This document shows positions 7,895 through 14,234 of a stretch of DNA of 36,964 nucleotides, in pieces. The position numbers were made by a program, and so were the translations under genes. Origin of the DNA: a virus. The notes beneath the pieces were generated by a model. That model had not been told where the DNA came from and ran no database searches. It saw only the letters and a list, made by a program, of their open reading frames with translations. Position 1 is the first letter of the stretch; every line of letters starts with the position of its first letter. The stretch spans positions 1 to 36,964 of the IMG/VR virus record IMGVR_UViG_3300033996_001317. The stretch is one strand, 5' to 3'.

Positions 7895-8094
7895 GTGTAC
7901 AGATCTCCTTCAAGTTTTGTTGTTTCCGAGTTTGCGATACTGAGTTCGATTTTCAGTTTATCGATCTCGTGTTGCATTTCCGAGACCGTCTTTTCGTGGT
8001 CCTCAAATTTTACGAACTCGCCGTTTTCACTGCGATAACTCCCTCGGAAGTTAATGTATTCCTCATATCGATCGATCGTCTGTTCGCTCGTCAC
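7774..8094 (-). CDS. Small coiled-coil protein with long overlap into the holin-like gene
   Basis: 106 residues from the GTG at 8094 (GGGAGGTGATTGA upstream). The N-terminal 60 residues (FVKFEDHEKTVSEMQHEIDK, then LKIELSIANSETTKLEG) are a coiled coil homologous to the chimeric ORF at 8176-8385. The last 40 residues are read out of frame over the start of the holin-like gene and look non-conserved (SESLFSRASRWLSELTGW), so the original protein probably ended earlier. Function unknown. Confidence 0.6.
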   Translation of the reverse strand: MTSEQTIDRYEEYINFRGSYRSENGEFVKFEDHEKTVSEMQHEIDKLKIELSIANSETTKLEGDLYTCQESLSLLQWSHPAASSESLFSRASRWLSELTGWSLRQR

Positions 8095-8426
8095 TCAATC
8101 ACCTCCCATGTTAAATCGTCTTTGCTCGGGCAACGCTCGCGCGTTGACCACCCCGTCAGTTCCAACAGCCACCGGCTAACCCGCGAGAACAGCGATTCCG
8201 ATGAGACAGGCGGATGCGACCATTGCAAAAGCGATTTCGATTTTCAGTTTATCAATCTCGTTTTGCATGTCCGAGACTATTCTTTCGTGATCGTCAAATA
8301 ACACGAAATCGACGTCGTCGCTTTCCTCCACCTCGAAGTAAAAAATCGTCGTCGTCCATCGCTGAATCGCCTGTTTGTCTGTCACTGAATCACCTCCCAT
8401 TCTAAATCGTCTTTGCTCGGGTAATG
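7790..8426. repeat. Mosaic direct duplications within the coiled-coil/holin-like cluster
   Basis: Three pairs of direct repeats are visible. Pair A is 7790-7879 with 8146-8235 (about 90 bases, about ten differences). Pair B is 7945-8008 with 8236-8299. Pair C is 8096-8135 with 8387-8426. In the second copy A and B lie directly side by side, although they are about 65 bases apart in the first. The segment 8096-8175 is therefore non-coding relic sequence: a copy of the end of the gene at 8382-8624 (CPSKDDLTWEVIE then stop) joined to a copy of the holin-like N-terminal region. The pattern needs at least one duplication and one deletion. Confidence 0.85.
8176..8385 (-). CDS. Chimeric coiled-coil protein with C-terminal TM tail
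   Basis: 69 residues from the GTG at 8385 (GGGAGGTGATTCA upstream, GTGA overlap with the gene before). Residues 1-51 (RIVSDMQNEIDKLKIEI) are homologous to the coiled-coil ORF at 7774-8094. Residues 52-69 (AFAMVASACLIGIAVLAG) match the first TM of the holin-like protein (AFAMVASGCLIGVAFLAG). The frame then stops at TAG where the holin-like gene has CAG. Recombination between paralogous genes thus made a possible tail-anchored membrane protein. Whether it is expressed or a decaying relic is unclear; its frame and ribosome site are intact. Confidence 0.6.
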   Translation of the reverse strand: MTDKQAIQRWTTTIFYFEVEESDDVDFVLFDDHERIVSDMQNEIDKLKIEIAFAMVASACLIGIAVLAG

Positions 8427-8624
8427 TTCCGGCGTTGATTGGTTGATCGCTTTCCAGAGCGAATTGCATTTGTTTTTCAGTCTTCGATTTTCCGTCGTCC
8501 GTCGCTCGACCTCGGCCATAAGCCATTCGATTGCCGCCAACGTTTCACCATCATCAGCAAGCAAAAAAAACCCATCGGCAATTAAAGTGTTTAACAGCTC
8601 AAGGTGTTTATTAGTCCCAGTCAT
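8382..8624 (-). CDS. Small coiled-coil protein of unknown function
   Basis: 80 residues. GGAGGAAGCAACACG precedes the ATG. It has a hydrophobic N-terminus (LELLNTLIADGFFLLADD), then a charged coiled coil (EVERRTTENRRLKNKCNSLW). The C-terminal end (PSKDDLEWEVIQ) reappears as a relic at 8096-8135. It overlaps the gene before by 14 bases and the gene after by GTGA. Confidence 0.65.
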   Translation of the reverse strand: MTGTNKHLELLNTLIADGFFLLADDGETLAAIEWLMAEVERRTTENRRLKNKCNSLWKAINQSTPEHYPSKDDLEWEVIQ

Positions 8625-8901
8625 CGTGTTGCTTCCTCCGGTTATTGTCGACCTCGCCTTGCAGCCTCCCAGTTTCCGTCGTGAGTCGCTCGACCTCTTT
8701 CACTGCGGCATCTGCGCGAGTTTTTTGGACGCAATAATTTCCTAAAACAATTTCGTACGCAGACGCCGCCTTTGCTGAATGGAGCTTTATCGATTTTAGT
8801 TCCTCCTCCGTCAGTAAATCGTATGCGTGGCCCTGCATCGGCAGCGACGCAATCAGCCGCAATCCCCAAGTTGGACCAATCTGATCAACTGTCTTTTTCA
8901 T
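8611..8901 (-). CDS. Small helical protein of unknown function
   Basis: 96 residues, start supported by GAGGACGAGGA immediately upstream. Predicted all alpha; the C-terminal part is a charged coiled coil (KEVERLTTETGRLQGEVDNN) similar in style to EVERRTTENRRLKN of the next gene, suggesting related origin. There is no signal peptide. It belongs to the chain of duplicated coiled-coil genes. Confidence 0.65.
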   Translation of the reverse strand: MKKTVDQIGPTWGLRLIASLPMQGHAYDLLTEEELKSIKLHSAKAASAYEIVLGNYCVQKTRADAAVKEVERLTTETGRLQGEVDNNRRKQHDDWD

Positions 8902-8948
8902 TCCTCGTCCTCTCCTTCTTGTTCATCATCATCATCCGGCTCCTTGTA
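8902..8948 (-). other. In-frame acidic tail after a TGA stop
   Basis: Directly after the TGA ending the 68-residue gene at 8949-9155, the same frame stays open and encodes YKEPDDDDEQEGEDEE, ending at a TGA that overlaps the ATG of the next gene (ATGA). Such an overlap is the normal junction in this genome, so the acidic tail was probably the original C-terminus. In another frame AAGGAGCCGG precedes a 16-codon ORF (ATG at 8935, stop 8885). A nonsense mutation or TGA readthrough could explain this. Confidence 0.5.
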
Positions 8949-9155
8949 TCAATTAAGCCTTACGACCATCCCGCCAGACTCGGGGAATCGCCAAATCAGC
9001 AAACCATCGTTGGCGACAAGTTTTTGCAGTTCATCAAGTGTGTTTTGCTCCGTTTCTTTGCAGACCGATTTATCGCCTTCCTTGATGCACACCTCCACCT
9101 CGTATGGTCGCCTCAAGATCGTTGCGATCTCATTTAGCGTAATCGAACTCACCAT
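8949..9155 (-). CDS. Small protein of unknown function, possibly truncated
   Basis: 68 residues from the ATG at 9155 (GGGAGGTGTCGAG upstream), overlapping the end of the regulator gene by 7 bases. It begins MVSSITLNEIATILRRPYEV, contains two cysteines in an acidic stretch (CIKEGDKSVC), and ends in SGGMVVRLN. A short alpha/beta fold is likely. An open acidic frame follows its TGA. Not recognised. Confidence 0.6.
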   Translation of the reverse strand: MVSSITLNEIATILRRPYEVEVCIKEGDKSVCKETEQNTLDELQKLVANDGLLIWRFPESGGMVVRLN

Positions 9156-9637
9156 CTCGACACCTCCCTCATCTGGCCGTAAAACACCGCCTCTTTTACC
9201 CATGACTCGATTGTCGCCAGCTTGATCCCGAACTTGGCCGCAGCCATCGGCCTCGTCAATTTGTCTCGGCACATGGCCCGCAGGATCTCGATTCGTTCGC
9301 GTCGACTTTGGCCGTCTGGGTCAACGAATACGTGAGTTGGTTTTGCCTCAATTTTCTTCGCGTCGACTAAAATCTTCGTCGCTGTGACCCTGGCGATTCG
9401 TAACGCGCTCGTGATCTTTTCCACAGTCATCCCAGTTTCGAATAGCCGGATGGTTTCCGCTGCCTTGCGCTTTGCTTCATCGGACTTAAATTCCGCAGTG
9501 TTTTCCTTCTCCACCCATCCGTAAAACGTGCTGTAATTTAGCTTATTGTCCTTGGCAAACTCCGTTGCGGTCTGGCCGGATTCCCGGAACTTCCGCACCA
9601 TTTTTCTTCGACCTTCCAGCGTTCGTGTTTGTCTCAT
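9149..9637 (-). CDS. HTH-rich DNA-binding protein, possible regulator or small-terminase-like protein
   Basis: 162 residues with three helix-turn-helix-like segments: residues about 8-42 (KFRESGQTATEFAKDNKLNY then STFYGWVEK, like transposase-type HTH), about 60-92 (LFETGMTVEKITSALRIARV, recognition-helix like) and about 125-155 (LTRPMAAAKFGIKLATIESW). AAGGGAG precedes the ATG. There is no catalytic domain, so it is not a transposase. Its place at the border between the replication and lysis genes suits a regulator of the genes downstream. Repeated HTHs also occur in small terminase subunits, which are otherwise missing here, but those usually sit beside the large subunit. Confidence 0.65.
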   Translation of the reverse strand: MRQTRTLEGRRKMVRKFRESGQTATEFAKDNKLNYSTFYGWVEKENTAEFKSDEAKRKAAETIRLFETGMTVEKITSALRIARVTATKILVDAKKIEAKPTHVFVDPDGQSRRERIEILRAMCRDKLTRPMAAAKFGIKLATIESWVKEAVFYGQMREVSRW

Positions 9638-9816
9638 GTTCTCCCTTTTTTGAAAAAATGCGGGCGTTATTTATTCGTCATTTAAGCTGAGGCATCAACC
9701 CCTCGAACCCCGCGTAACAGCATTGGATGCCAGCCCCACTACCACGCCGGGAAACAGATCACCGACAGCGCGACGAGTAGTGGTCACGCGATTACTCGCA
9801 AGGATCGCTGCCGGTG
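9638..9816. other. Intergenic gap between replication and regulator genes
   Basis: 179 bases, the longest gap in the leftward early block. It holds a weak 30-codon ORF (9695-9787) and, on the minus strand, TTGATG then 17 bases then AATAAA, four of six matches to each sigma70 box, so at best a weak promoter for the regulator. No terminator with a T-run is seen. Confidence 0.4.
9695..9787 (-). CDS. Possible 30-residue ORF or gene fragment
   Basis: A GTG-started frame (VTTTRRAVGDLFPGVVVGLA then SNAVTRGSRG) lies alone between two larger genes. The sequence looks protein-like, with an amphipathic hydrophobic centre, but no Shine-Dalgarno site is present, so it may be a decayed fragment. Confidence 0.25.
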   Translation of the reverse strand: MTTTRRAVGDLFPGVVVGLASNAVTRGSRG

Positions 9817-10569
9817 TTAAACTCCGTATTTTTCTCGCAATGCCTGTTTTGCGGCTTGGATCTTAGCTTGCTGCTCCTCGATTGTCATTGCGGTTTTCGC
9901 GGGCTCCTCACTAACCGACGACTCAAAAAACGGATCGGGAACACGCTGACCGACTTGATAGTATTCTGGTTTGTCGGCGATCTTTTTTGTCGGTGCGGGA
10001 TTGTCTGCGACCCGTATTTTTATGGCCGGTAGGTGCGTGGTCACTTCGATTGCCTCTGGCTGGTCGTATCCGCACTTTGCGTGCTCTGCAGCGATAATTC
10101 CTGGCAATCTGGCGGCTGCGACTGCCGTGAGTAGCCCGCTTGCGATGTGGGCTCGATACGCATCGCAAAATGCTTTCTTTGTCCACGTGATCATCTGCTC
10201 GGTTTCCTGCTCACACAACGCGACCCAGCCCCCGCAGGAGCGGATCGCCGCGTGAATTGCTGGATCATCAAATTTGACGGTTTGGTATCCTCCGTGCTCG
10301 CGGATTGCTTCGAGCACCCGATCCCACGCCAGTAAAGATCGGTCCTGTTCTGCTGGCTGCCGACCGATTGCGTTTTGCCGGATCAGTCCGATTGGTGGCA
10401 ACCCGGCGAAAGTGTTTGTTTTAAGCGTCTCACTGATCCCGGTTTCCCACTGCTCCAGCGTCAGATCCGAGCAAATTCTGAACCACGCGGACGCTTGCTC
10501 GGCTGGAACCTTGCGACCCGTTGTGGCTTCCAGCATCGTCAGCCCCTGTGAAAAATCGGCCTTGTTCAT
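9817..10569 (-). CDS. Replication protein, helicase-loader-like (lambda P / G39P position)
   Basis: 250 residues from the ATG at 10569, set by the strong GGAGGATACCG; the open frame further upstream lies within the preceding gene. Residues 1-90 (MNKADFSQGLTMLEATTGRK, LTLEQWETGI, FAGLPPIGLIRQNAIG) resemble the helical N-terminus of phage loader-type replication proteins, where a short domain ending in a PPIGLIR-like motif is common. The C-terminus is a Gln/Ala/Lys-rich helix (EEQQAKIQAAKQALREKYGV). It follows the O-like gene, as helicase loaders usually do. It overlaps that gene by 140 bases, unusually long for this genome. Confidence 0.65.
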   Translation of the reverse strand: MNKADFSQGLTMLEATTGRKVPAEQASAWFRICSDLTLEQWETGISETLKTNTFAGLPPIGLIRQNAIGRQPAEQDRSLLAWDRVLEAIREHGGYQTVKFDDPAIHAAIRSCGGWVALCEQETEQMITWTKKAFCDAYRAHIASGLLTAVAAARLPGIIAAEHAKCGYDQPEAIEVTTHLPAIKIRVADNPAPTKKIADKPEYYQVGQRVPDPFFESSVSEEPAKTAMTIEEQQAKIQAAKQALREKYGV

Positions 10570-11314
10570 CGGTATCCTCCATAAACGATCGAATTCCAGA
10601 AAACATATCCTTCTGATTGCCCACCGCCCCCGCTGATGGCTCAAAAACGCCCTGCCAGCCGTTTGCGATCGAATGCGTGATAGATTCGATGGCTTTTCGT
10701 TCCCCTGCCTTTGCAAGCGTTTTTAGGAGGGTTTTGGCGCTTGTTGGTTTCATCGGTTTCTTGAGTTCGATCCGATGCTGAACCCACTCGGCCCAGGTTG
10801 ATTGAAACTCGGGAGTGTCCAGCTCCTCGGGGAACTCCGTCTTCGGCTGCGCCTTGACGATCAAAGGGGATTTTTTCTCAACCCCCATATCTGTATTCAT
10901 CTCTTCTCTTCTCTTCTCTGGTAACGCAAAACTAACGCTGTCTGCGTTAGCGTCGTAACGCTTTTCGCGTTTGTTTTTCGTATGCGATTCGACTCGTTTT
11001 GCGGTTTGGCCCCTTGTTTTAGCACCTTTCGACAGATGTCGCTCGAAGTTGGGGATTTTGATTCCCTGCTCATCGGACTGCAGCCACCCCACTTTTTTCA
11101 TGGCGGATGCAAATCCGCTGCGCCCCACTAACGCATCGATTGACGTTTCGCTAACGCTCGCAGCGTTAGTCGTGAAGTTGTCGTCGACCCAGCACCAAAA
11201 TCGAAAACAGATTCCAAATGCCTCGTCGAGACTGATTCCCAGCTCGCCAGCGATTCCGCAGACTTCTGGCTTCCTTGCCGTCGCCTTTTCGATTTTCAAC
11301 CAGTCGCCAGCCAT
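10430..11314 (-). CDS. Replication initiation / replisome organiser protein (lambda O-like position)
   Basis: 294 residues from ATG at 11314; a TTG three codons upstream is possible. Residues 1-100 (GDWLKIEKATARKPEVCGIA, ISLDEAFGICFRFWCWVDDN, VGRSGFASAMKKVGWLQ) look like the winged-helix N-terminal domain of phage replisome organisers. Residues 100-160 are a charged linker (KRVESHTKNKREKRYD). Residues about 170-245 (FQSTWAEWVQHRIELKKPMK, AIESITHSIANGWQGVFEP) resemble the C-terminal domain often found after it. The last 46 residues overlap the loader gene in another frame and are Gly/Ser/Asp-rich and unlike a domain, hinting that an indel removed the original stop. It should bind the origin and recruit the loader. 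Confidence 0.7.
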   Translation of the reverse strand: MAGDWLKIEKATARKPEVCGIAGELGISLDEAFGICFRFWCWVDDNFTTNAASVSETSIDALVGRSGFASAMKKVGWLQSDEQGIKIPNFERHLSKGAKTRGQTAKRVESHTKNKREKRYDANADSVSFALPEKRREEMNTDMGVEKKSPLIVKAQPKTEFPEELDTPEFQSTWAEWVQHRIELKKPMKPTSAKTLLKTLAKAGERKAIESITHSIANGWQGVFEPSAGAVGNQKDMFSGIRSFMEDTDEQGRFFTGADDAGSHNGSQGSSRASVRVVQNLLGSDAGAVGNRDQ

Positions 11315-11319
11315 GATTC

Positions 11320-11625
11320 TCAATCAAAAAGAGTTTTCGGCTTCGGTTTCGGCTGCGTCGGTCGTGCGATCGGCAGCCCCAGTTGTTGTCGTCCTTTGTC
11401 GGTCAGCATCACGATCCTAGGGTAAATACCCCGGCTTGGTTTGAGGCTGCACACCGGCCCCAGCCCGTCTGCTGTTGCAATCCATCCAGCATGGAATCCA
11501 CCCTCAATCCACTCAGGCACGGCCCAGTGCATCCGCTGGCCCCAAATTACTCGACATGCAATCTCGACCTCCTGCGGCTCGTCGAATTGCAGGAGGAATC
11601 GATCGTGCTCGCTCACGTGCGTCAT
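11320..11625 (-). CDS. Hypothetical protein in the replication cluster
   Basis: 101 residues, mostly beta, with aromatic residues (RMHWAVPEWIEGGFHAGWIA) and a Pro/Lys-rich tail (PTQPKPKPKTLF). The sequence MLTDKGRQQLGLP recalls the end of small wing domains. The start overlaps the gene before by ATGA. Not recognised; its location suggests an accessory role in replication or recombination. Confidence 0.65.
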   Translation of the reverse strand: MTHVSEHDRFLLQFDEPQEVEIACRVIWGQRMHWAVPEWIEGGFHAGWIATADGLGPVCSLKPSRGIYPRIVMLTDKGRQQLGLPIARPTQPKPKPKTLFD

Positions 11626-12212
11626 GCTCGCTTCTCCGTCAGTCGTTTGACCAACTCAAGCAGATCCGCCGTCGTCTGGATCGTCGGCCCCGTGAACTCG
11701 ACAAACCCCTTGCCGATCCGCACCTCCGACGATGGAACCAGCGTGACCTGGGATCGATCTGTGTTTGCGGCGAGCCATTCCAGTTGCCCGGCCTTGGTCC
11801 TGAGCCCACCCGATTGCGCGAAGACTTGCTTGATTTGTTTCTGGTTGAGCTGATCCGGCTTGGCAAGAATGTGATCATCCTCAGCGTCTAACAGATAGAC
11901 CTTGACAGGGATGCCGTTGGCCCATCGGTTTTGTTCCTCTTGCGGAAGCGTGCAAACCAACCGCAAAAGCTGCGGTCGATGACCCAGCGATTGATATACC
12001 TTCGGATTTAGGTTCTCGTTAGCGATGTTGATCAACGCATCCCGGCGACCCCCTGAAATCCCTAGCCCAAGATCAGTTACATCGACGCCCATCTCCGTGA
12101 GTCGCTTGGTGGCGTGCGCCATTTTTATGATCGACTCGATCGCAGTCACTGTTGAGGCTCGCAGGATCTCAATTAACTGATCTCGTTCGGTTGTGTTAAT
12201 TTCTGTTGACAT
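11622..12212 (-). CDS. Hypothetical protein in the recombination/replication cluster
   Basis: 196 residues, soluble. The helical N-terminus (LIEILRASTVTAIESIIKMA) is followed by a mixed alpha/beta middle and a helical C-terminus (TADLLELVKRLTEKRA). AAGGT lies upstream of the ATG at 12212. It starts 40 bases before the end of the zinc-finger gene. No motif I can name. Confidence 0.65.
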   Translation of the reverse strand: MSTEINTTERDQLIEILRASTVTAIESIIKMAHATKRLTEMGVDVTDLGLGISGGRRDALINIANENLNPKVYQSLGHRPQLLRLVCTLPQEEQNRWANGIPVKVYLLDAEDDHILAKPDQLNQKQIKQVFAQSGGLRTKAGQLEWLAANTDRSQVTLVPSSEVRIGKGFVEFTGPTIQTTADLLELVKRLTEKRA

Positions 12213-12730
12213 TGTTCGATTACCTTTTGTTGGTTTTGGAGACTGAATTCAAATAGCGTTTTTTTGTATTTGGCTTGGATTTCCAAATAACGTTGACGGC
12301 CAGTAGCAGACTCACGTTGCTTGCGTTGGTACTCTCGCTGTTTTGTGCGACCCTCGTCCGACTGACACCAATGGCGTTTGTACTCTCGCTGTCTTGCGCG
12401 AACTCCGTCCGACTGACGCCAATGGCGATTGTAATCTCGTCTTTTTGCGCGACCCTCGTCCGACTGATTGTACTTGGCTAGTGACTTTTTTTGGCATGGC
12501 TTGCATCTTCCGTTGCTATACCGATCTATCTCCCCGCATTTGCCGCATGGCTTTGTCAAATTGCGGTTTTGGCGAACTTTGTCCGACTGACGGCACGCTC
12601 GTATTTTTGCGCGACCCTTGTCCGACTGACGATACTTGGCTAGTGAAGTTTTGTGGCATGACTTGCATCTTCCGTTGCTATACCGATCCACATTGCCACA
12701 TTTCCCGCATGGCCTTGTCAGGTCCACCAC
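12173..12730 (-). CDS. Tandem zinc-finger protein with basic repeat array
   Basis: 185 residues. Two copies of a C4 zinc finger are present: C8, C11, C22, C25 and C62, C65, C76, C79, each with the core CGKCG(N/E)(V/I)DRYSNGRCK. They are followed by four or more repeats of QSD(E/G)GRAKQREY-type sequence, very basic and tyrosine-rich. Such CPXCG-type fingers plus YX-repeats are commonly seen next to HNH domains in phages, and an HNH gene lies immediately upstream, so DNA or RNA binding linked to that nuclease is a fair guess. The GTG start has GGAGGGGTGAAGC. The repeats are also visible in the DNA (12476-12559 against 12638-12722). Confidence 0.7.
   Translation of the reverse strand: MVDLTRPCGKCGNVDRYSNGRCKSCHKTSLAKYRQSDKGRAKIRACRQSDKVRQNRNLTKPCGKCGEIDRYSNGRCKPCQKKSLAKYNQSDEGRAKRRDYNRHWRQSDGVRARQREYKRHWCQSDEGRTKQREYQRKQRESATGRQRYLEIQAKYKKTLFEFSLQNQQKVIEQCQQKLTQPNEIS
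12476..12722 (-). repeat. Direct repeat encoding duplicated zinc finger
   Basis: 12476-12559 and 12638-12722 are direct repeats offset by 162 bases and share the finger coding sequence with few changes, including CTTGCATCTTCCGTTGCTAT on the plus strand. A shorter element, CCTCGTCCGACTGA or a near copy, recurs at about 12350, 12400, 12460, 12580 and 12620. A recent tandem duplication inside the gene is the simplest explanation. Confidence 0.8.
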
Positions 12731-12733
12731 GCT

Positions 12734-13126
12734 TCACCCCTCCCTTCCTTTCTCGTTAGTCTTCCACGCATGGCAATCTGCGCACAGCACTTGCAGCCCA
12801 TCGACCTCGACAAACAAACGCTCGGCGAACCCCTCAAGATCCGCAAACGACCTGAGCGACCCACATGGCAAAACATGATCCGCCTCGACTTGATTGCGTG
12901 GAAACCACCCCTCACATCGTCGACACTGATACTGCCATTTAAGTCTCCGATTTTCGCTCTGGTTTTTTCTTCGAGCAGCATCAAAAACCTGTCGCACGAG
13001 CGGCGGCCATCGTCTGGATTTTTCCCGCAGCCCCGACCGTATAAAGCTCCAGAACTCCGCCTCCGTCCACTCGCCCCCAGCCCTGGTTCTCGGGACGGTT
13101 CGGCGGCTGGCTGATTTTTTCTTCAT
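12734..13126 (-). CDS. HNH endonuclease
   Basis: 130 residues. Basic N-terminus (MKKKSASRRTVPRTRAGGEW), then a helical part (WPPLVRQVFDAARRKNQ) and an HNH/treble-clef core: YQCRRCEGWF (first zinc knuckle), VEADHVLPCG (catalytic His region), and LQVLCADCHAWKTN (second knuckle with the final His). It should cleave DNA using one metal ion and a structural zinc. Such HNH proteins near recT genes may act in recombination, packaging or as free-standing homing enzymes. The start overlaps the recT stop by ATGA. Confidence 0.85.
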   Translation of the reverse strand: MKKKSASRRTVPRTRAGGEWTEAEFWSFIRSGLREKSRRWPPLVRQVFDAARRKNQSENRRLKWQYQCRRCEGWFPRNQVEADHVLPCGSLRSFADLEGFAERLFVEVDGLQVLCADCHAWKTNEKGREG

Positions 13127-14199
13127 GTTTTCACCACCTTTGCCAGCTCGATCATCTCACGGACAATCTGCGGTGTCTCCGCTTTCATCGCGTCGAGAAT
13201 TGCGAGTCCCCTCCGCGATTTCATTTCGTCCAGCCCGTTGCCAATTTTGATCGTGATTCCGTCCGGCAGAAGGTAGGAAAACGGCCCCGCGTCTGATTCG
13301 GCGTCGGTCGAGTCGATGCCCGCAGATTGCAGCATCGTGTCACACTCCCGCAGCGTCGATGTCAGCGGCTGCCGCTCGGGCTCCTGGTCCTCCATCTCAT
13401 CGCGTTGTTGTTGTGCTTCCTGCTGGATCTCGTTCGACTCCGATCGTTGGGAAAGTAGCGTGGCGATCGCGTCCGATTTTGATTTCAGTAGTTCCTTAGT
13501 CATCACTAGTCGCGTCGGTTGCTGCTGCGTGACCGATTGCCGGCGCGACGACTGAGACTCGCCTTGCTCAATGTCACGCTCAAACTCCTCTCGCAGATAG
13601 CATTGCGCCAGCGTCGACGGAAACGCTTGCCGAAGCGCGGACCCCTGAGCCACCTTGACAATCATGCCTGACGGATCGGCTTTCCATCGAGACATTCCGG
13701 TTGTGTATGTCGAAAATAATACAGTCGAACAAATCGGCCGGCTTCGGTCTCGTCGGTAAACTATTGCCCACCCCCCGACGATTGTTTCGCCTGGCAAAAC
13801 AATCGTTCCCGCTCGTTGCTGTGGTTCGGACTCTCCATTTCGCACGATCACCACCCCTGATTCCATTCCGTCAAATTCGCTGCTCAGCTCAGCCCGCTTC
13901 AAGAGGCTTTGGTGAGCGGTAATCATCGTAAACGTCGGCCCGTCGTTGCCGTCGTAGCCAACTAGGTATGCGTCGCGAACCCAAGGATTGAGCCCATTTG
14001 CCTGGCAAAGCTTCATAAAAAGTATGATGTCTTTGGCGGTTGCTACCTTTCCGCTTTTCGTTTTGGCGGCGATGAAATTTGTCACATCGTTGACACTCAG
14101 GCTGATTTCATTTTTTTCACCAAATGGCGTGTATCTCACCGCAAATGGCTTGTCATCTTGCTTGACGATCTCGGTTTGTTTCGTCGTTCCGTTGCTCAT
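13123..14199 (-). CDS. recT: RecT-family single-strand annealing protein
   Basis: 358 residues from ATG at 14199 (AAGGAAATGAC upstream). The RecT core spans about residues 25-215: VNDVTNFIAAKTKSG, FMKLCQANGLNPWVRDAYLV, TMITAHQSLLKRAE, ETIVGGWAIVYRRDR, WKADPSGMIVKVAQGSALRQ and AFPSTLAQCYLREEFE are typical of the family. The C-terminal part is Gln/Ser-rich and then a short helical region. It anneals complementary strands made by the YqaJ exonuclease encoded two genes upstream. Confidence 0.92.
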   Translation of the reverse strand: MSNGTTKQTEIVKQDDKPFAVRYTPFGEKNEISLSVNDVTNFIAAKTKSGKVATAKDIILFMKLCQANGLNPWVRDAYLVGYDGNDGPTFTMITAHQSLLKRAELSSEFDGMESGVVIVRNGESEPQQRAGTIVLPGETIVGGWAIVYRRDRSRPICSTVLFSTYTTGMSRWKADPSGMIVKVAQGSALRQAFPSTLAQCYLREEFERDIEQGESQSSRRQSVTQQQPTRLVMTKELLKSKSDAIATLLSQRSESNEIQQEAQQQRDEMEDQEPERQPLTSTLRECDTMLQSAGIDSTDAESDAGPFSYLLPDGITIKIGNGLDEMKSRRGLAILDAMKAETPQIVREMIELAKVVKT

Positions 14200-14234
14200 G
14201 TCATTTCCTTTTTTGTTAAACTTGTGTCGTAAAT

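Noticed and set aside
9149-9637. Transposase of an insertion sequence
   Set aside because: Only HTH segments are present; no DDE catalytic domain and no flanking inverted repeats.
9680-9720. GGCATC...GGGGTTCGAGG...GATGCC on the minus strand looks like a tRNA T-arm and acceptor
   Set aside because: The T-stem cannot pair, and no D- or anticodon arm of the right length can be placed.
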